64,000 bases of DNA from Enterococcus_E cecorum_C (GTDB lineage: Bacteria > Bacillota > Bacilli > Lactobacillales > Enterococcaceae). Where the stretch lies: contig NZ_JBQKFH010000013.1 of assembly GCF_052119425.1 (NCBI RefSeq), forward strand, positions 1 to 64,000, given 5' to 3'. Below are positions 1 through 9,220 of this stretch, piece by piece. The translations under genes were made by a program, and so were the position numbers. The notes under the pieces were generated by a model that saw only the letters and a list, made by a program, of their open reading frames with translations, was not told the origin of the DNA and searched no databases. Within the stretch, counting starts at the first letter, position 1; every line of letters begins with the position of its first letter.

Positions 1-29
1 GCTAGAGGGACAATGGGTTGTTTCATCAT
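1..29 (-). CDS. Transposase N-terminus, cut by window edge
   Basis: A minus-strand reading frame opens at 29 (ATGATGAAACAACCC, MMKQPIVPL...) six bases after a GGAGG ribosome binding site and runs off the window. Its position just inside an ISL3-like terminal repeat makes it the likely transposase start. Nine codons are too few to identify the protein from its own sequence. Confidence 0.4.
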
Positions 30-146
30 AAAAAACCTCCAATCTTCTGTTTGAATACAGTATAACTGGAGGACTAGATAGATGCGATACACCTTGTTAT
101 TGGACGCTTACACTTAATTGCCAACAACACTACTTGACAAAGAGCC
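1..146 (-). mobile_element. End of an ISL3-like insertion sequence (partial)
   Basis: Read on the minus strand, the element begins at 146 with GGCTCTTTGTCAAGTA, which resembles the terminal repeat of ISL3-family elements such as IS1167 and IS1193. About 115 bases further in, a GGAGG ribosome binding site (36-40) precedes ATG at 29, the presumed transposase start. The rest of the element lies outside the window. The family call rests on the terminal sequence from memory; the other end is not visible. Confidence 0.55.
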
Positions 147-196
147 AAAAAAAAAAAAGAGCAAAATTTCATGATTTACATCTTGAAATTTTGCTC
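147..196 (-). terminator. Intrinsic terminator of the fucose/GH98 operon
   Basis: A perfect 12-bp inverted repeat (GAGCAAAATTTC at 159-170 and its complement at 185-196) with a 14-base loop is followed, on the minus strand, by an unbroken run of 12 T. It lies 26 bases past the GH98 stop codon. The IS end abuts the T tract. Confidence 0.85.
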
Positions 197-221
197 AATT
201 TTTATTACTTAACTATTATGT

Positions 222-3161
222 TTAATAGTTAATATTTAAATCAACATAACCATTTGATAGTATTCTAATAGTTGCTGTTTTTGATTCAGAATTGTATTCT
301 ACGCTTGGAGTCGCAATATTTGAATCACTAGAATTTAGTATCTCAATAGTCGGTTGTTTACTTACATTCTTTAATACATAAACCGTCTCACGCTGCTCGG
401 AGCTTGGAGTATTATGGATATAAGTATTAAATACCCAATTTATTGCATCAGATTTTGATAGTTGAGGTAATGCTCTAGCTTGTGTTGAATTTGAAGCACC
501 TTCCCATAATGAATCTTTATTGATTCGGAAGTTATTTTGTTTGATATTTAATCCTGTTGCAATATTCTCTACAATCGTGAACGAGTGAGATTTCAAAGTT
601 ACATCAAACTCTTTTCCACTAAGTTCGAATGTACCAGTCTGGTCATTGTCACGATTATACTCATAATTATAGATAAATGCTCTATTGTCAATCTCATCAC
701 CAAAAATGTTTCCAGTATACTCTTCTGGATATAGGCCGTTTAATAAATTTCTTCTATTAGCCGCCGAAGACATACTGCCGTCATTTAGACTGACAACCTG
801 AATATGGTCAGGTAATTTTGAATTCAATACTTCTGAAGAAATACTAGATGGTACAGCAGGGATTACACCATATCGACCAGTTGTATATAGTGGACTTTGG
901 TGTGTTGCTGTATTGACGTCAACATAGAAACGACCATCTCGTTTAGATGAGAAATTTCCATTTATCAAAATTTTTGTAGCAGCGAGTACATCTTCTTTAG
1001 AAGGTGCAGGATTATTTATTACATATTTGAAAAAGTTTTCAATTACAGTTGAATATAATGGTGATTCTTCATTTCTTACACCATAGGTATAGGCAGGATG
1101 CTCAAAATTATATACCGATCCACCATTTAAATAGATATTAATAGCCTCTGCTCCTAACATGGCTTCTGGTTGAGTTAACCATTGTCTATTCCCTTGTGTT
1201 TTTCCAATTCCAGAGCCTTCAAACAACTTCCATTTTCCTGTTTCATACCATTTCCAAGTGTCCATCAATCCACCCCACTGGTATGCATAGTCAGCAAGCC
1301 ATAGACCTGTCATGTAACTTACAGTTGGAGCGTCATTCCCTTCATGTGCAGGTGTATTTTTGAACATGAAGATAAAGTTTTGCCAATACTTTTCAACTGT
1401 CTCTTTAAAGATTGTTCTTCCTTGAGTTCCTAGTGCTTTTTCAATTGAAGCTCCATTGTTTTGCTCAGACCAAATGAAATATCCTCCATGTCTTGCAGAC
1501 AATTTTAAGTACTCGGCTGCGTTACTTTCAACATCCCCAGCCCAGACCCAATAATTTTCAGTTGAAAAGATGCCTTGAAGGCAGGAATACTTTTCATACA
1601 TTCTATCAATCCATTCCATTGTAATCCAATGTGCCGCAGTATAATGCGATTGGTTACCTGCTGTATAAACAGTCAAAACAACTGGAATAGGTTCATTTTG
1701 CCCAGTAGTTGGATTTACATAGTTTTGAGCCTGTTCGAGAATTTTTTCATAAAAGTCCTGAGCTACTCCTGATCTATGTGGCAAATCATCTGGGTGAATC
1801 TGAATAACTGTGTATGGCTTTAGTTCTGGATCAATATTTTCCCATTTTCCAACTAAAGTATCTTCACCCCAGAAGGAATAGTTTCCTTTATTGTATTCAG
1901 AACCATTCGCATACAATGGCATCATCAATAATGGGCTTGTATTCGAAATCTCTCTACGTTTTGGAGCAGGCTCAAAATCATTTGGATTTCTGAATTGACC
2001 ACTTGCAACAAAATATGCACCTGCCAAAACCAACTCATCACCCCAGGTTTGTTGACCAGAGTAACTATTTAAACGAATTGAACGTGACCCTTCAGGAATT
2101 TCAACATCGACTTTTATTGCTGGTGTATCGTAATTAAATCCATTTGGATATTCATTTAAAGTAGAATAGATTACGGTACCATCAACTTCAATTTCAAATT
2201 TTTCAATATTTGCGTATCTATTATCTGAATGACCAGCACTTCTATCAAGTCCGACAAATGTAGTAAAGCGTGATACTCCTGCTCCAGAAATATCATATTG
2301 TATTGTCGATGGTCCAGCAGCTATTGTACCTAGCCCTTTATCAAATTCCTTAATAGTGCCATCCGACATTTTTAATGAAATTCTCTGATTACTGCCATTA
2401 TTCCCTAACGTAAATGGTTTGTTTTTCTGTACAGTTTTTGAACCTGTAGCATCACCGTGACTAGCACTTCTCCAATCTAAATCTGATAAATAAATAGCAT
2501 TCTCTCTAACAGGTAGTTCCGTTGGAGAAGTCTGTTCTACAACATCTACTCCGTCTTCCGGAGTTGCTACTCTATCAGGTATCTCAAAAATTGGATTTCC
2601 TAATACAACTTCGTCACCCCAAGTATGTTCGCCTGAGTAACTCTTAAATTCAATAGTCTGTGCATCGGACGGAATATCCAATTCAAGCCATATCGCTGAT
2701 GTATCATACTTTATCCCTTCAGGATAATTTTCAATTGAAGTATAAATAACAGCCCCATCTACAAGCACTTCAAATTTACTAATTTTGGAATATCTATTAT
2801 CCGTAGGAACAGCTGTCCTATCAATACCAACAAAAGACTTGAATTTTGTTGCCCCAAGGTTAGAAATATCATAACTAATGGTGGAAGGATTTGCAGCAAC
2901 AGTTCCAGTGCCTTTCTCAAATTCTCTGATTGAGCCATCTTCCATTTTTAATGAAATCTTGTTTCCGCGATTATCATTTCCTGCAGAAAATGGTTTATTC
3001 TTCTGAACTGTTTTCGATGAAGTAGCATCTCCGTGCGTTGCAGTAGTCCAATTTAAATCAGATAATGAAACTTCAGTTGCAAACACATTGTTTTGAAATA
3101 AAAATACTGAAGCTAATGTTGCGATCGTTAAAAGTGTAAATTTCCTTTTATTCTTTTTCAC
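222..3161 (-). CDS. Secreted GH98 blood-group endo-beta-galactosidase with two NPCBM/CBM51 modules
   Basis: The 979-residue protein starts at GTG after an AGAGGT ribosome binding site. It has a cleavable signal peptide (about residues 1-28, ending VFA), two homologous NPCBM/CBM51-type carbohydrate-binding modules (about 33-195 and 224-390, each opening with LSDL.W..A.HGDAT and with GDE..LG/A near the end), a GH98 catalytic domain (about 410-720, with GIFSTENYWVWAG) and a beta-rich C-terminal domain. No LPXTG motif is present, so it is probably secreted. Known GH98 enzymes cut the inner galactose linkage of blood-group A/B or Lewis-Y glycans. Tandem N-terminal CBM51 modules and the ABC-type neighbours match the pneumococcal Sp3-type enzyme (A/B specific) better than the CBM47-bearing Sp4 type. 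It is the last gene of the operon. The family is clear; the exact substrate is inferred. Confidence 0.88.
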   Translation of the reverse strand: MKKNKRKFTLLTIATLASVFLFQNNVFATEVSLSDLNWTTATHGDATSSKTVQKNKPFSAGNDNRGNKISLKMEDGSIREFEKGTGTVAANPSTISYDISNLGATKFKSFVGIDRTAVPTDNRYSKISKFEVLVDGAVIYTSIENYPEGIKYDTSAIWLELDIPSDAQTIEFKSYSGEHTWGDEVVLGNPIFEIPDRVATPEDGVDVVEQTSPTELPVRENAIYLSDLDWRSASHGDATGSKTVQKNKPFTLGNNGSNQRISLKMSDGTIKEFDKGLGTIAAGPSTIQYDISGAGVSRFTTFVGLDRSAGHSDNRYANIEKFEIEVDGTVIYSTLNEYPNGFNYDTPAIKVDVEIPEGSRSIRLNSYSGQQTWGDELVLAGAYFVASGQFRNPNDFEPAPKRREISNTSPLLMMPLYANGSEYNKGNYSFWGEDTLVGKWENIDPELKPYTVIQIHPDDLPHRSGVAQDFYEKILEQAQNYVNPTTGQNEPIPVVLTVYTAGNQSHYTAAHWITMEWIDRMYEKYSCLQGIFSTENYWVWAGDVESNAAEYLKLSARHGGYFIWSEQNNGASIEKALGTQGRTIFKETVEKYWQNFIFMFKNTPAHEGNDAPTVSYMTGLWLADYAYQWGGLMDTWKWYETGKWKLFEGSGIGKTQGNRQWLTQPEAMLGAEAINIYLNGGSVYNFEHPAYTYGVRNEESPLYSTVIENFFKYVINNPAPSKEDVLAATKILINGNFSSKRDGRFYVDVNTATHQSPLYTTGRYGVIPAVPSSISSEVLNSKLPDHIQVVSLNDGSMSSAANRRNLLNGLYPEEYTGNIFGDEIDNRAFIYNYEYNRDNDQTGTFELSGKEFDVTLKSHSFTIVENIATGLNIKQNNFRINKDSLWEGASNSTQARALPQLSKSDAINWVFNTYIHNTPSSEQRETVYVLKNVSKQPTIEILNSSDSNIATPSVEYNSESKTATIRILSNGYVDLNINY

Positions 3162-3301
3162 TTGTTCTACCTCTTATTCTTATTGAAAGAGAGCTTTTGT
3201 TTCCCAACATTTCCTAGTCCATTTTTCTGATATTGGAAAACAAACCTGTCTATATTGATTAAAATACTACGAACTATCTATTTTCATCATTTTCTTCTCT
3301 G

Positions 3302-4195
3302 TTATTGGACTAGGAATGCAGAACCAATTATTCCGTTATTGCCGCCTTCAATTTTTGAGATGATAATATTTTCTAAAATATGTTTTTGTTCATGATGTAA
3401 AGATAGTCGCAAAACTGTCTTTATGTCATCGATAAAATCTGGGTTATTTTGTGCTACACTACCACCCAAAACAATGATTTTTGGATCGAGTAAACAAATC
3501 ATACTATGGATTGCTTGGACCAATCCATCTCTCGCATTAGCTATAATAGCCGATGCTGTAATATCACCTTGACGCCAATTATCAAACACTGCCTTGGTTG
3601 ACAAATCTTCACCATACATTTGCTTCCCTTGGCGTTCAATAGCTGGTCCAGAGCAAGAGATTTCTAGACCACTTGTTCTTCCGAAACTTCGAACTGGCAT
3701 AAATCCAATTTCACCCGCAAAGCCAGAACCCCTTAGAATTGTGTTATTTATGATATTTGTAGCTGCGATACCAGTAGAAATTGTGATATAACCAAACATA
3801 TCATTGGCTTCTAGAGACAGTAATCTATACTCAGCATACGCTGCTACTTTCACATCATTGTCAATTTTTATTGGAATATTTCCAAATTCTTCTTGAAGTC
3901 GCTTAACAACAGGAAAATTCTCCCATGGAATATTATTTTGAAAAACTGCGATTCCATTTTCAACATCAACTTTTCCCGGCAAGCCAACACCAATCCCTGA
4001 AACATCCTCAATATTCAGTTGCTGACTGTTTAGTAGTTCTCGAATAGCTGTACACACGCATTGAAATAAGGTTTCTGACGACTCTTTATTGCTTGGCACC
4101 TTTAGACTATAAGCCACATGACCTATATCATTTACCAGTCCCACAGCAACTTTTGTACCACCAATATCTACACCTAAAGCATATTTAACTGCCAT
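3302..4195 (-). CDS. ROK-family sugar kinase
   Basis: The 297-residue protein opens with the ROK phosphate-binding motif GVDIGGTKVAVGLV and has the second ATP-site motif IIVLGGSVAQN near residue 245. ROK kinases phosphorylate hexoses such as glucose, GlcNAc or ManNAc. The usual zinc-binding CxCGxxGC segment is degenerate here (SGLEISCSGPAIERQG, about residues 165-180), so the protein may be a diverged kinase. It stops one base before the GH36 start. Its position between GH98 and GH36 suggests that it handles a sugar released from the fucosylated glycan, perhaps GalNAc, galactose or GlcNAc. The substrate cannot be told from sequence alone. Confidence 0.75.
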   Translation of the reverse strand: MAVKYALGVDIGGTKVAVGLVNDIGHVAYSLKVPSNKESSETLFQCVCTAIRELLNSQQLNIEDVSGIGVGLPGKVDVENGIAVFQNNIPWENFPVVKRLQEEFGNIPIKIDNDVKVAAYAEYRLLSLEANDMFGYITISTGIAATNIINNTILRGSGFAGEIGFMPVRSFGRTSGLEISCSGPAIERQGKQMYGEDLSTKAVFDNWRQGDITASAIIANARDGLVQAIHSMICLLDPKIIVLGGSVAQNNPDFIDDIKTVLRLSLHHEQKHILENIIISKIEGGNNGIIGSAFLVQ

Positions 4196-4196
4196 A

Positions 4197-6083
4197 TTAC
4201 CCTCCTAGTTTCTCTGCAATCAGAATTGTATATGGAGCTAGTTCATACTCTGTTTCTGTCAGAGCTGTATAATCTCCTCTAACCAATTGATAGTCGGAAA
4301 GATTGATATTATCTAACTGAATAGTCGCTGAATGACTAGCTGGGTTCCGAAGCGAAAGAATTTCTTTCCCTGCTTCTTTATCAATACATCTGTAACCATA
4401 AATTTCAAACACTGACGGTTTGCCACCAATCGTTTGACTATGTTTTAGTGTTGAGTAGTTGTTCTCTATCCACTTGACTGCACGAGCATTGGCCTTCCAT
4501 CGCTCTTCATCAAACATTGTATAGGAATAATGGAACTCCCAGAAAGCATTCCCACGAGTAGAAATAAACATCAGATAATCTTCAAACTCTTCTACACTTG
4601 CATACATTTGATGGTCCATGTACCAGGTATGAGCCGTACTCGCATAGACAGGCTCATGGTTATAAAGGCTCCAAAGAGGCAATTGAATATCTCGTTTGGT
4701 CAAAAATTCTTCGTATTGGCAATCACGATAGGTAATCATCCGTTGAATATCATTCCCAGCATTTTCTGTGAAGCCAACATCCTGAGAAATTTGTATCCAA
4801 AGGCTGTTGACCCATTGTAAGAACCATGGGCTAGGATTAACATAGGAAGTCAAGTTCAACCAGCAATCTCTATCTCCTCGCTCTGCCCTTAAATCTTTTA
4901 AGAGGTCAATCAAGAATTCATAGACAGGAGTCATAGTGTGCATGGCAAACTCACCACTAGGGTCTGGCTTGTCCGGCTTCAACAACCAACCATCGATTTT
5001 CCAGTAGCTGATGTCATATTTCTTCTGGTAATCCAACATTTTTTGCTTCATGCCTTCCAAATATTTAAAATCACCAATATTGACATCGTTTGATAAAGCA
5101 TTTTTGCTACCAAATTCTGGATGTGCTTCTAACCAGTCACTCATGATAACTTCTGTACCGTTATAACCTCCACGTGGTCCGATCCAAAGACCAAGGCTAG
5201 CATCCAAATTATTTACGAGAGCTTTTACCTTTGTTAGACCGTTAGGGAACTTTTCATTGAACTCCCAAACACTTTGGTAATCACACCAGCCATCATCAAC
5301 GACATAGGCATCTAACTTCACACCATTATCTTCAAAGCCATGTGAAATTTCTTCAAAACTTTTTACAATGATTCCTTCATCAATTGCAGTCATATGGTCA
5401 TACCAAGAATTGTATTGTTTTCTGAAATAACTTGGTTGGGCTATACCACGAATGTAAGTAAAGAAGTCTTTTTGTATACTTGACTTCTCAAACCCAGATG
5501 ATGCACCAATAACAACCGGCCAGATTTTCTTAGGTTCTTTAATCTCGTGTCCAACATAATAGCGAGAAAAATAGGTCTGGTCTTCTATCCTATTTTCCCC
5601 CATTGGAAATTCCATGCCCAAGAAGAAAGACTTGGCATAAATTGGCTGTCCCAACTCTACATAATAACCAGAAAATCCAGCCATTTCTTTGATATCTTCT
5701 TGCTTTTTAGGAAGATAGACATGTTCTAAATTTGTAAAACTAAACCGTTCCACATCAATATAGTTGATTGTATTTATGGATGACAGAATCGTCACCTCTT
5801 TGACAAGAACGTCTTCACGAACTGAATATAGAATGGTCAATTGGATTTCAGAATGATGAAAACTTACCAGAATACTTTCATTGGTTTGGTCGACTACATG
5901 AGCTGTAAAATCCTCAGAGCTGAGCTGGCTTCCATCACAGAAATAAACAACGAATTCCGTACATTTTTCGTTCCCAATAGGCTCGTCGACCTTTTTATTC
6001 AAGATATGGGAAGTATAAAACTTCCCATCTTCTAATTTAAAATAGCGTGCTACATTTTTATTTTCAATCTTCACTATCATCAC
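4197..6083 (-). CDS. GH36-type alpha-galactosidase / alpha-N-acetylgalactosaminidase
   Basis: A 628-residue cytoplasmic enzyme without a signal peptide. Clan GH-D features are visible: DAYVVDDGW (about 258), GLWIGPRGGY (about 298), the nucleophile segment YWKIDGW (about 362) and an acid/base segment ISQDVGF (about 435). In the comparable pneumococcal locus a GH36 enzyme removes the terminal alpha-Gal or alpha-GalNAc of the B or A antigen after import, and I infer the same role here. Its first 20 bases overlap the end of the GH29 gene, so the two are translationally coupled. Alpha-Gal versus alpha-GalNAc specificity cannot be assigned. Confidence 0.8.
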   Translation of the reverse strand: MMIVKIENKNVARYFKLEDGKFYTSHILNKKVDEPIGNEKCTEFVVYFCDGSQLSSEDFTAHVVDQTNESILVSFHHSEIQLTILYSVREDVLVKEVTILSSINTINYIDVERFSFTNLEHVYLPKKQEDIKEMAGFSGYYVELGQPIYAKSFFLGMEFPMGENRIEDQTYFSRYYVGHEIKEPKKIWPVVIGASSGFEKSSIQKDFFTYIRGIAQPSYFRKQYNSWYDHMTAIDEGIIVKSFEEISHGFEDNGVKLDAYVVDDGWCDYQSVWEFNEKFPNGLTKVKALVNNLDASLGLWIGPRGGYNGTEVIMSDWLEAHPEFGSKNALSNDVNIGDFKYLEGMKQKMLDYQKKYDISYWKIDGWLLKPDKPDPSGEFAMHTMTPVYEFLIDLLKDLRAERGDRDCWLNLTSYVNPSPWFLQWVNSLWIQISQDVGFTENAGNDIQRMITYRDCQYEEFLTKRDIQLPLWSLYNHEPVYASTAHTWYMDHQMYASVEEFEDYLMFISTRGNAFWEFHYSYTMFDEERWKANARAVKWIENNYSTLKHSQTIGGKPSVFEIYGYRCIDKEAGKEILSLRNPASHSATIQLDNINLSDYQLVRGDYTALTETEYELAPYTILIAEKLGG

Positions 6084-7398
6084 CTACTAATTCAATTTTT
6101 ATCACACTATCAATGCTATCTGGCAATGGATAAGTAAAGTGAGGAATATCACCATACTGTGCAAAGCAAATCCCTTCATACGCATTAGTGGTCCAACTCT
6201 TAGAAATCTTCACTTCACTTCCATCATGGAGGAAACTCATTCTTTTGACTTTGCTTTCATCGATACCAATCAGGGCAAGAGGGCCAATTGGCTGTTCGAA
6301 GACATGAGCATACACCGTGTTCCCTTTTTGAGTATAGTAGCCCCATTCTGGTTTAGGTAATGAACTAACGCCACAACCATAAATAGACTCACCGTTCTTA
6401 TCTAACCATTTTCCAAAATCAGTTAAAATATCTTGACTTTCTTGATTGATAACACCTAGTGCATCTGGACCTACATTCAGAATCATATTCCCATTCTTAC
6501 TTACACACTCAACCAACTTACGAATAAGTGTCTTGGACGATTTGTAGAAATAATCCGTAGGATTGTAGGCCCAGTTATTATTCATTGTTAAGCAAAGTTC
6601 CCAAGGAATTGGCTCTCCATGTATATTTCGAATTCCCTCATGAGGTATGAGCTGTTCCGGGCTAACAAAGTCACCAGAATAAATATTGATTTCATCTGTT
6701 ACAATACTGCCAAATCCTTCGCCCGATGTTTCTAACCGATTATCTACAACCACATCTGGTTGATACTTACGTACAAGTTTAATCAAATCTGTTGCACGCC
6801 ATTTCTCTCCGAACATTTCTCCGTAAGAATAGTCAAACCATAGAATGTCCAGTTTGCCATACTTGGAGACGATTTCTTCCACTTGATTGTGTAAGAAAGT
6901 CAAGTAGTTGTCAAAGTCAATCTTCTCATCTTTAAAGGCTTCATTCTCACGCATAGGGTGAATCATATCGCCATATTTCGGATAATCTGGATGATACCAG
7001 TCAATCAGACTGAAGTATAGACCTACTTTTAATCCTTCTTCTCGTACTGCTTCAACAAATTCAGCTACTAAGTCTTTCCCGATTTGTGTATTTGTAGATT
7101 TGTAGTCAGTATAGGCTGAGTCAAACAAGCAAAATCCATCATGGTGCTTGGCGGTCAAGACCATATATTTCATACCTGCTGCTTTTGCTGCCTTCGCCCA
7201 CTCTTTCGGATTGTACTTTACAGGATTAAATGCTTCAAAATATGGCCTATAGTCATCAATGGATAATTGTTGGTGACTGCGAATCCACTCCCCTTTTCCA
7301 GGGATTGAATAGAGCCCCCAGTGAATGAACATTCCAAAGCGGTCTTTTCGGAACCACTCTGTACGTTTGTTAATTTCTTGTAAACTATTTTTTGTCAT
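6064..7398 (-). CDS. GH29 alpha-L-fucosidase
   Basis: A 444-residue cytoplasmic protein with the classic GH29 start (WFRKDRFGMFIHWGLYSIP), the conserved MVLTAKHHDGFCLFDS segment near residue 77 and the nucleophile region DILWFDYSYGE near residue 190. GH29 enzymes release L-fucose from oligosaccharides by a retaining mechanism. It lacks the extra carbohydrate-binding domains of some fucosidases, which fits an intracellular enzyme acting on imported oligosaccharides. It overlaps the permease gene before it by 4 bases and the GH36 gene after it by 20 bases. Confidence 0.93.
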   Translation of the reverse strand: MTKNSLQEINKRTEWFRKDRFGMFIHWGLYSIPGKGEWIRSHQQLSIDDYRPYFEAFNPVKYNPKEWAKAAKAAGMKYMVLTAKHHDGFCLFDSAYTDYKSTNTQIGKDLVAEFVEAVREEGLKVGLYFSLIDWYHPDYPKYGDMIHPMRENEAFKDEKIDFDNYLTFLHNQVEEIVSKYGKLDILWFDYSYGEMFGEKWRATDLIKLVRKYQPDVVVDNRLETSGEGFGSIVTDEINIYSGDFVSPEQLIPHEGIRNIHGEPIPWELCLTMNNNWAYNPTDYFYKSSKTLIRKLVECVSKNGNMILNVGPDALGVINQESQDILTDFGKWLDKNGESIYGCGVSSLPKPEWGYYTQKGNTVYAHVFEQPIGPLALIGIDESKVKRMSFLHDGSEVKISKSWTTNAYEGICFAQYGDIPHFTYPLPDSIDSVIKIELVGDDSED

Positions 7399-8249
7399 CC
7401 TTTTACTGCTCCTCCTCCAAGGGCTTCAATAAAGTATTTACTTGCAAATGCAAATAGTAAAATTGGTGGTAAGATAATCACAACAATTGCTGAAAAGAGA
7501 CCATTATAGTTAGTATTAAAGCTAGTTGTGAATTGACCAAGCAAGGCTGGAACCGTCAGCTCATCTTTATTGATGATCAACATTGATGCCCAATAATATT
7601 CATTCCAGTTATTTATAAAAGCTAATATTGCTGCTGTTAAAATACCAGGTCTAGCAATAGGTAACATTACTTTCCAAAATGTCTGAGCATAGCTCGCTCC
7701 ATCTATTTCAGCAGCTTCTTCCAACTCCTTAGGTATAATTGCAAAGTAATTTTTTATGATAAAGAAACTCATGGCAATACCGCTACAAGAGTAGACAAAA
7801 ATCAGAGCTACTGGCGTATTATATATCCCCAAAACATTTACCAAACGATAGACAGGGAAAGTCATTGCTGTTGCAGGGATAAATAGAGTGGAGTACAACA
7901 TTGCTGTTATCAGCTTTTTCCCACGGAAATCCATCCGAGCAATAACATAAGATGACATGGAAATCATGATAATACTGATAATCACAGATATGGAAACAAC
8001 TTTAAAACTGTTCCAAAAATAGTCCAATACATGTAACTCAGTAAAAACCTTGATATAACCATCAAAACTTAAATCAGTTGGCAAACTAATACCTGGATTT
8101 TTCATAGGATCCGCTTTTAATGAGGATAGAAATATCCATAAAATTGGAAACACTGAAATTAAACAAGTAATAGCCATATAGATGTAAATAATTAATTTTC
8201 CCGATTTAGAAAGGCCATTCAAACGATTGTCCATATGCTCTATCCTCAC
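7395..8249 (-). CDS. Sugar ABC transporter permease, MalG type
   Basis: A 284-residue integral membrane protein with about six transmembrane segments and the MalG-type EAA loop near residue 178 (EAAEIDGASYAQTFWKV), which contacts the ATPase. Carbohydrate uptake family 1 permeases work as a heterodimer with a MalF-like partner, here the gene that overlaps its start by four bases. The likely cargo is a fucosylated or galactosylated oligosaccharide released by GH98. No ATPase gene occurs in the operon, so a shared MsmK-type ATPase encoded elsewhere is presumably used, as in pneumococci. Confidence 0.9.
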   Translation of the reverse strand: MRIEHMDNRLNGLSKSGKLIIYIYMAITCLISVFPILWIFLSSLKADPMKNPGISLPTDLSFDGYIKVFTELHVLDYFWNSFKVVSISVIISIIMISMSSYVIARMDFRGKKLITAMLYSTLFIPATAMTFPVYRLVNVLGIYNTPVALIFVYSCSGIAMSFFIIKNYFAIIPKELEEAAEIDGASYAQTFWKVMLPIARPGILTAAILAFINNWNEYYWASMLIINKDELTVPALLGQFTTSFNTNYNGLFSAIVVIILPPILLFAFASKYFIEALGGGAVKG

Positions 8250-9166
8250 TTTCTACGTTTACCTTCTTTGAATATCAGATTGATACACAAAATGATTAGC
8301 ATTCCGCCTAAAATCTGAATCACACCTATAGTGTTAGCTCTGGCATATTGTGTACGAGAACTAGATACCGCTAACTCCCTTATGATAAAACTGATACTTT
8401 TTGTTCCAGCTGCACCATTTGTTAGGAAGAATACTTCGTTATACAATAGGAAACCCGAAGTTGCGGCCATAATCGAAACTGTCTTTAATGTTTCTTTTAT
8501 CATTGGAATGGTGATATACCATTCTCTTCTCCACCCTGTAATGTTATCTAGTATTGCTGCTTCATGGATCTCTTGTGGAATGGCGAAGATTTGACCCAAT
8601 ATCATTATTGTCGATGTCCCTGCAAAGAAAATATAAGCACAAGTCATCGCAATAATATTCAAGCCAGGTGTCAATAAAATCGCATCCGAAAATTCAGGGT
8701 TAAAAAAGCGGATAACTTGGTTAACTACTCCATAATTTGGATTGTAGATTTGAAGAAAAATCAAACCCATTGCGGCACTAGAAATAATACTAGGTATGAT
8801 ATAAAGGTTTCGAGATAGTTTCCAACCAGCCAATTTTTTTGATAAGGCTATAGCAACTGATAAAGCTAATGGGACTTGAACTACTACACCTATAATTGCC
8901 CATGTAATTGAATTTTTCAGTGCTTCCAAAAAGAAAGGATATTCACTAAAAATGTACTTATAGTTGGCAAAAAGATTGCCAAAACCTAGAAATTCTGGGC
9001 TGGTTAAATTCGTATAATCCCACTTAGTAAAGGATGTTGCAAAAATAGTTACCACCGAATAAAAGTAGAAGAGAAAGAAACAAACTAATGTCGGGAGTAA
9101 AAATAGAAAAATAAATCGTTGTTTCTGTGCCTTCCTATTTTGTAAGGTCATGGTTTTCTTTGTCAT
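8246..9166 (-). CDS. Sugar ABC transporter permease, MalF type
   Basis: A 306-residue membrane protein with a basic N-terminus, about six transmembrane segments and the EAA loop near residue 204 (EAAILDNITGWRREWYITIP). It pairs with the MalG-type permease whose start it overlaps. It is separated from the upstream binding-protein gene by an intrinsic terminator, so its transcript is probably less abundant than that of the binding protein. Confidence 0.9.
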   Translation of the reverse strand: MTKKTMTLQNRKAQKQRFIFLFLLPTLVCFFLFYFYSVVTIFATSFTKWDYTNLTSPEFLGFGNLFANYKYIFSEYPFFLEALKNSITWAIIGVVVQVPLALSVAIALSKKLAGWKLSRNLYIIPSIISSAAMGLIFLQIYNPNYGVVNQVIRFFNPEFSDAILLTPGLNIIAMTCAYIFFAGTSTIMILGQIFAIPQEIHEAAILDNITGWRREWYITIPMIKETLKTVSIMAATSGFLLYNEVFFLTNGAAGTKSISFIIRELAVSSSRTQYARANTIGVIQILGGMLIILCINLIFKEGKRRK

Positions 9167-9182
9167 AAAATACTCACTTTCT

Positions 9183-9214
9183 AAAAAAGGGCTAAGGAAT
9201 ACATCCTTAGCCCT
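9183..9214 (-). terminator. Intercistronic terminator between binding protein and permeases
   Basis: A perfect 11-bp inverted repeat (9188-9198 with 9204-9214, arms AGGGCTAAGGA and complement, 5-base loop) is followed on the minus strand by TTTTTT. It lies just after the binding-protein stop codon and before the MalF-type permease. A leaky terminator here would give more binding protein than permease, a common arrangement in ABC importer operons. Confidence 0.8.
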
Positions 9215-9220
9215 GTTATT

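Noticed and set aside
147..158. Run of 12 A suspected as a slippage or target-site feature
   Set aside because: It is the T tract of the operon terminator read on the other strand.
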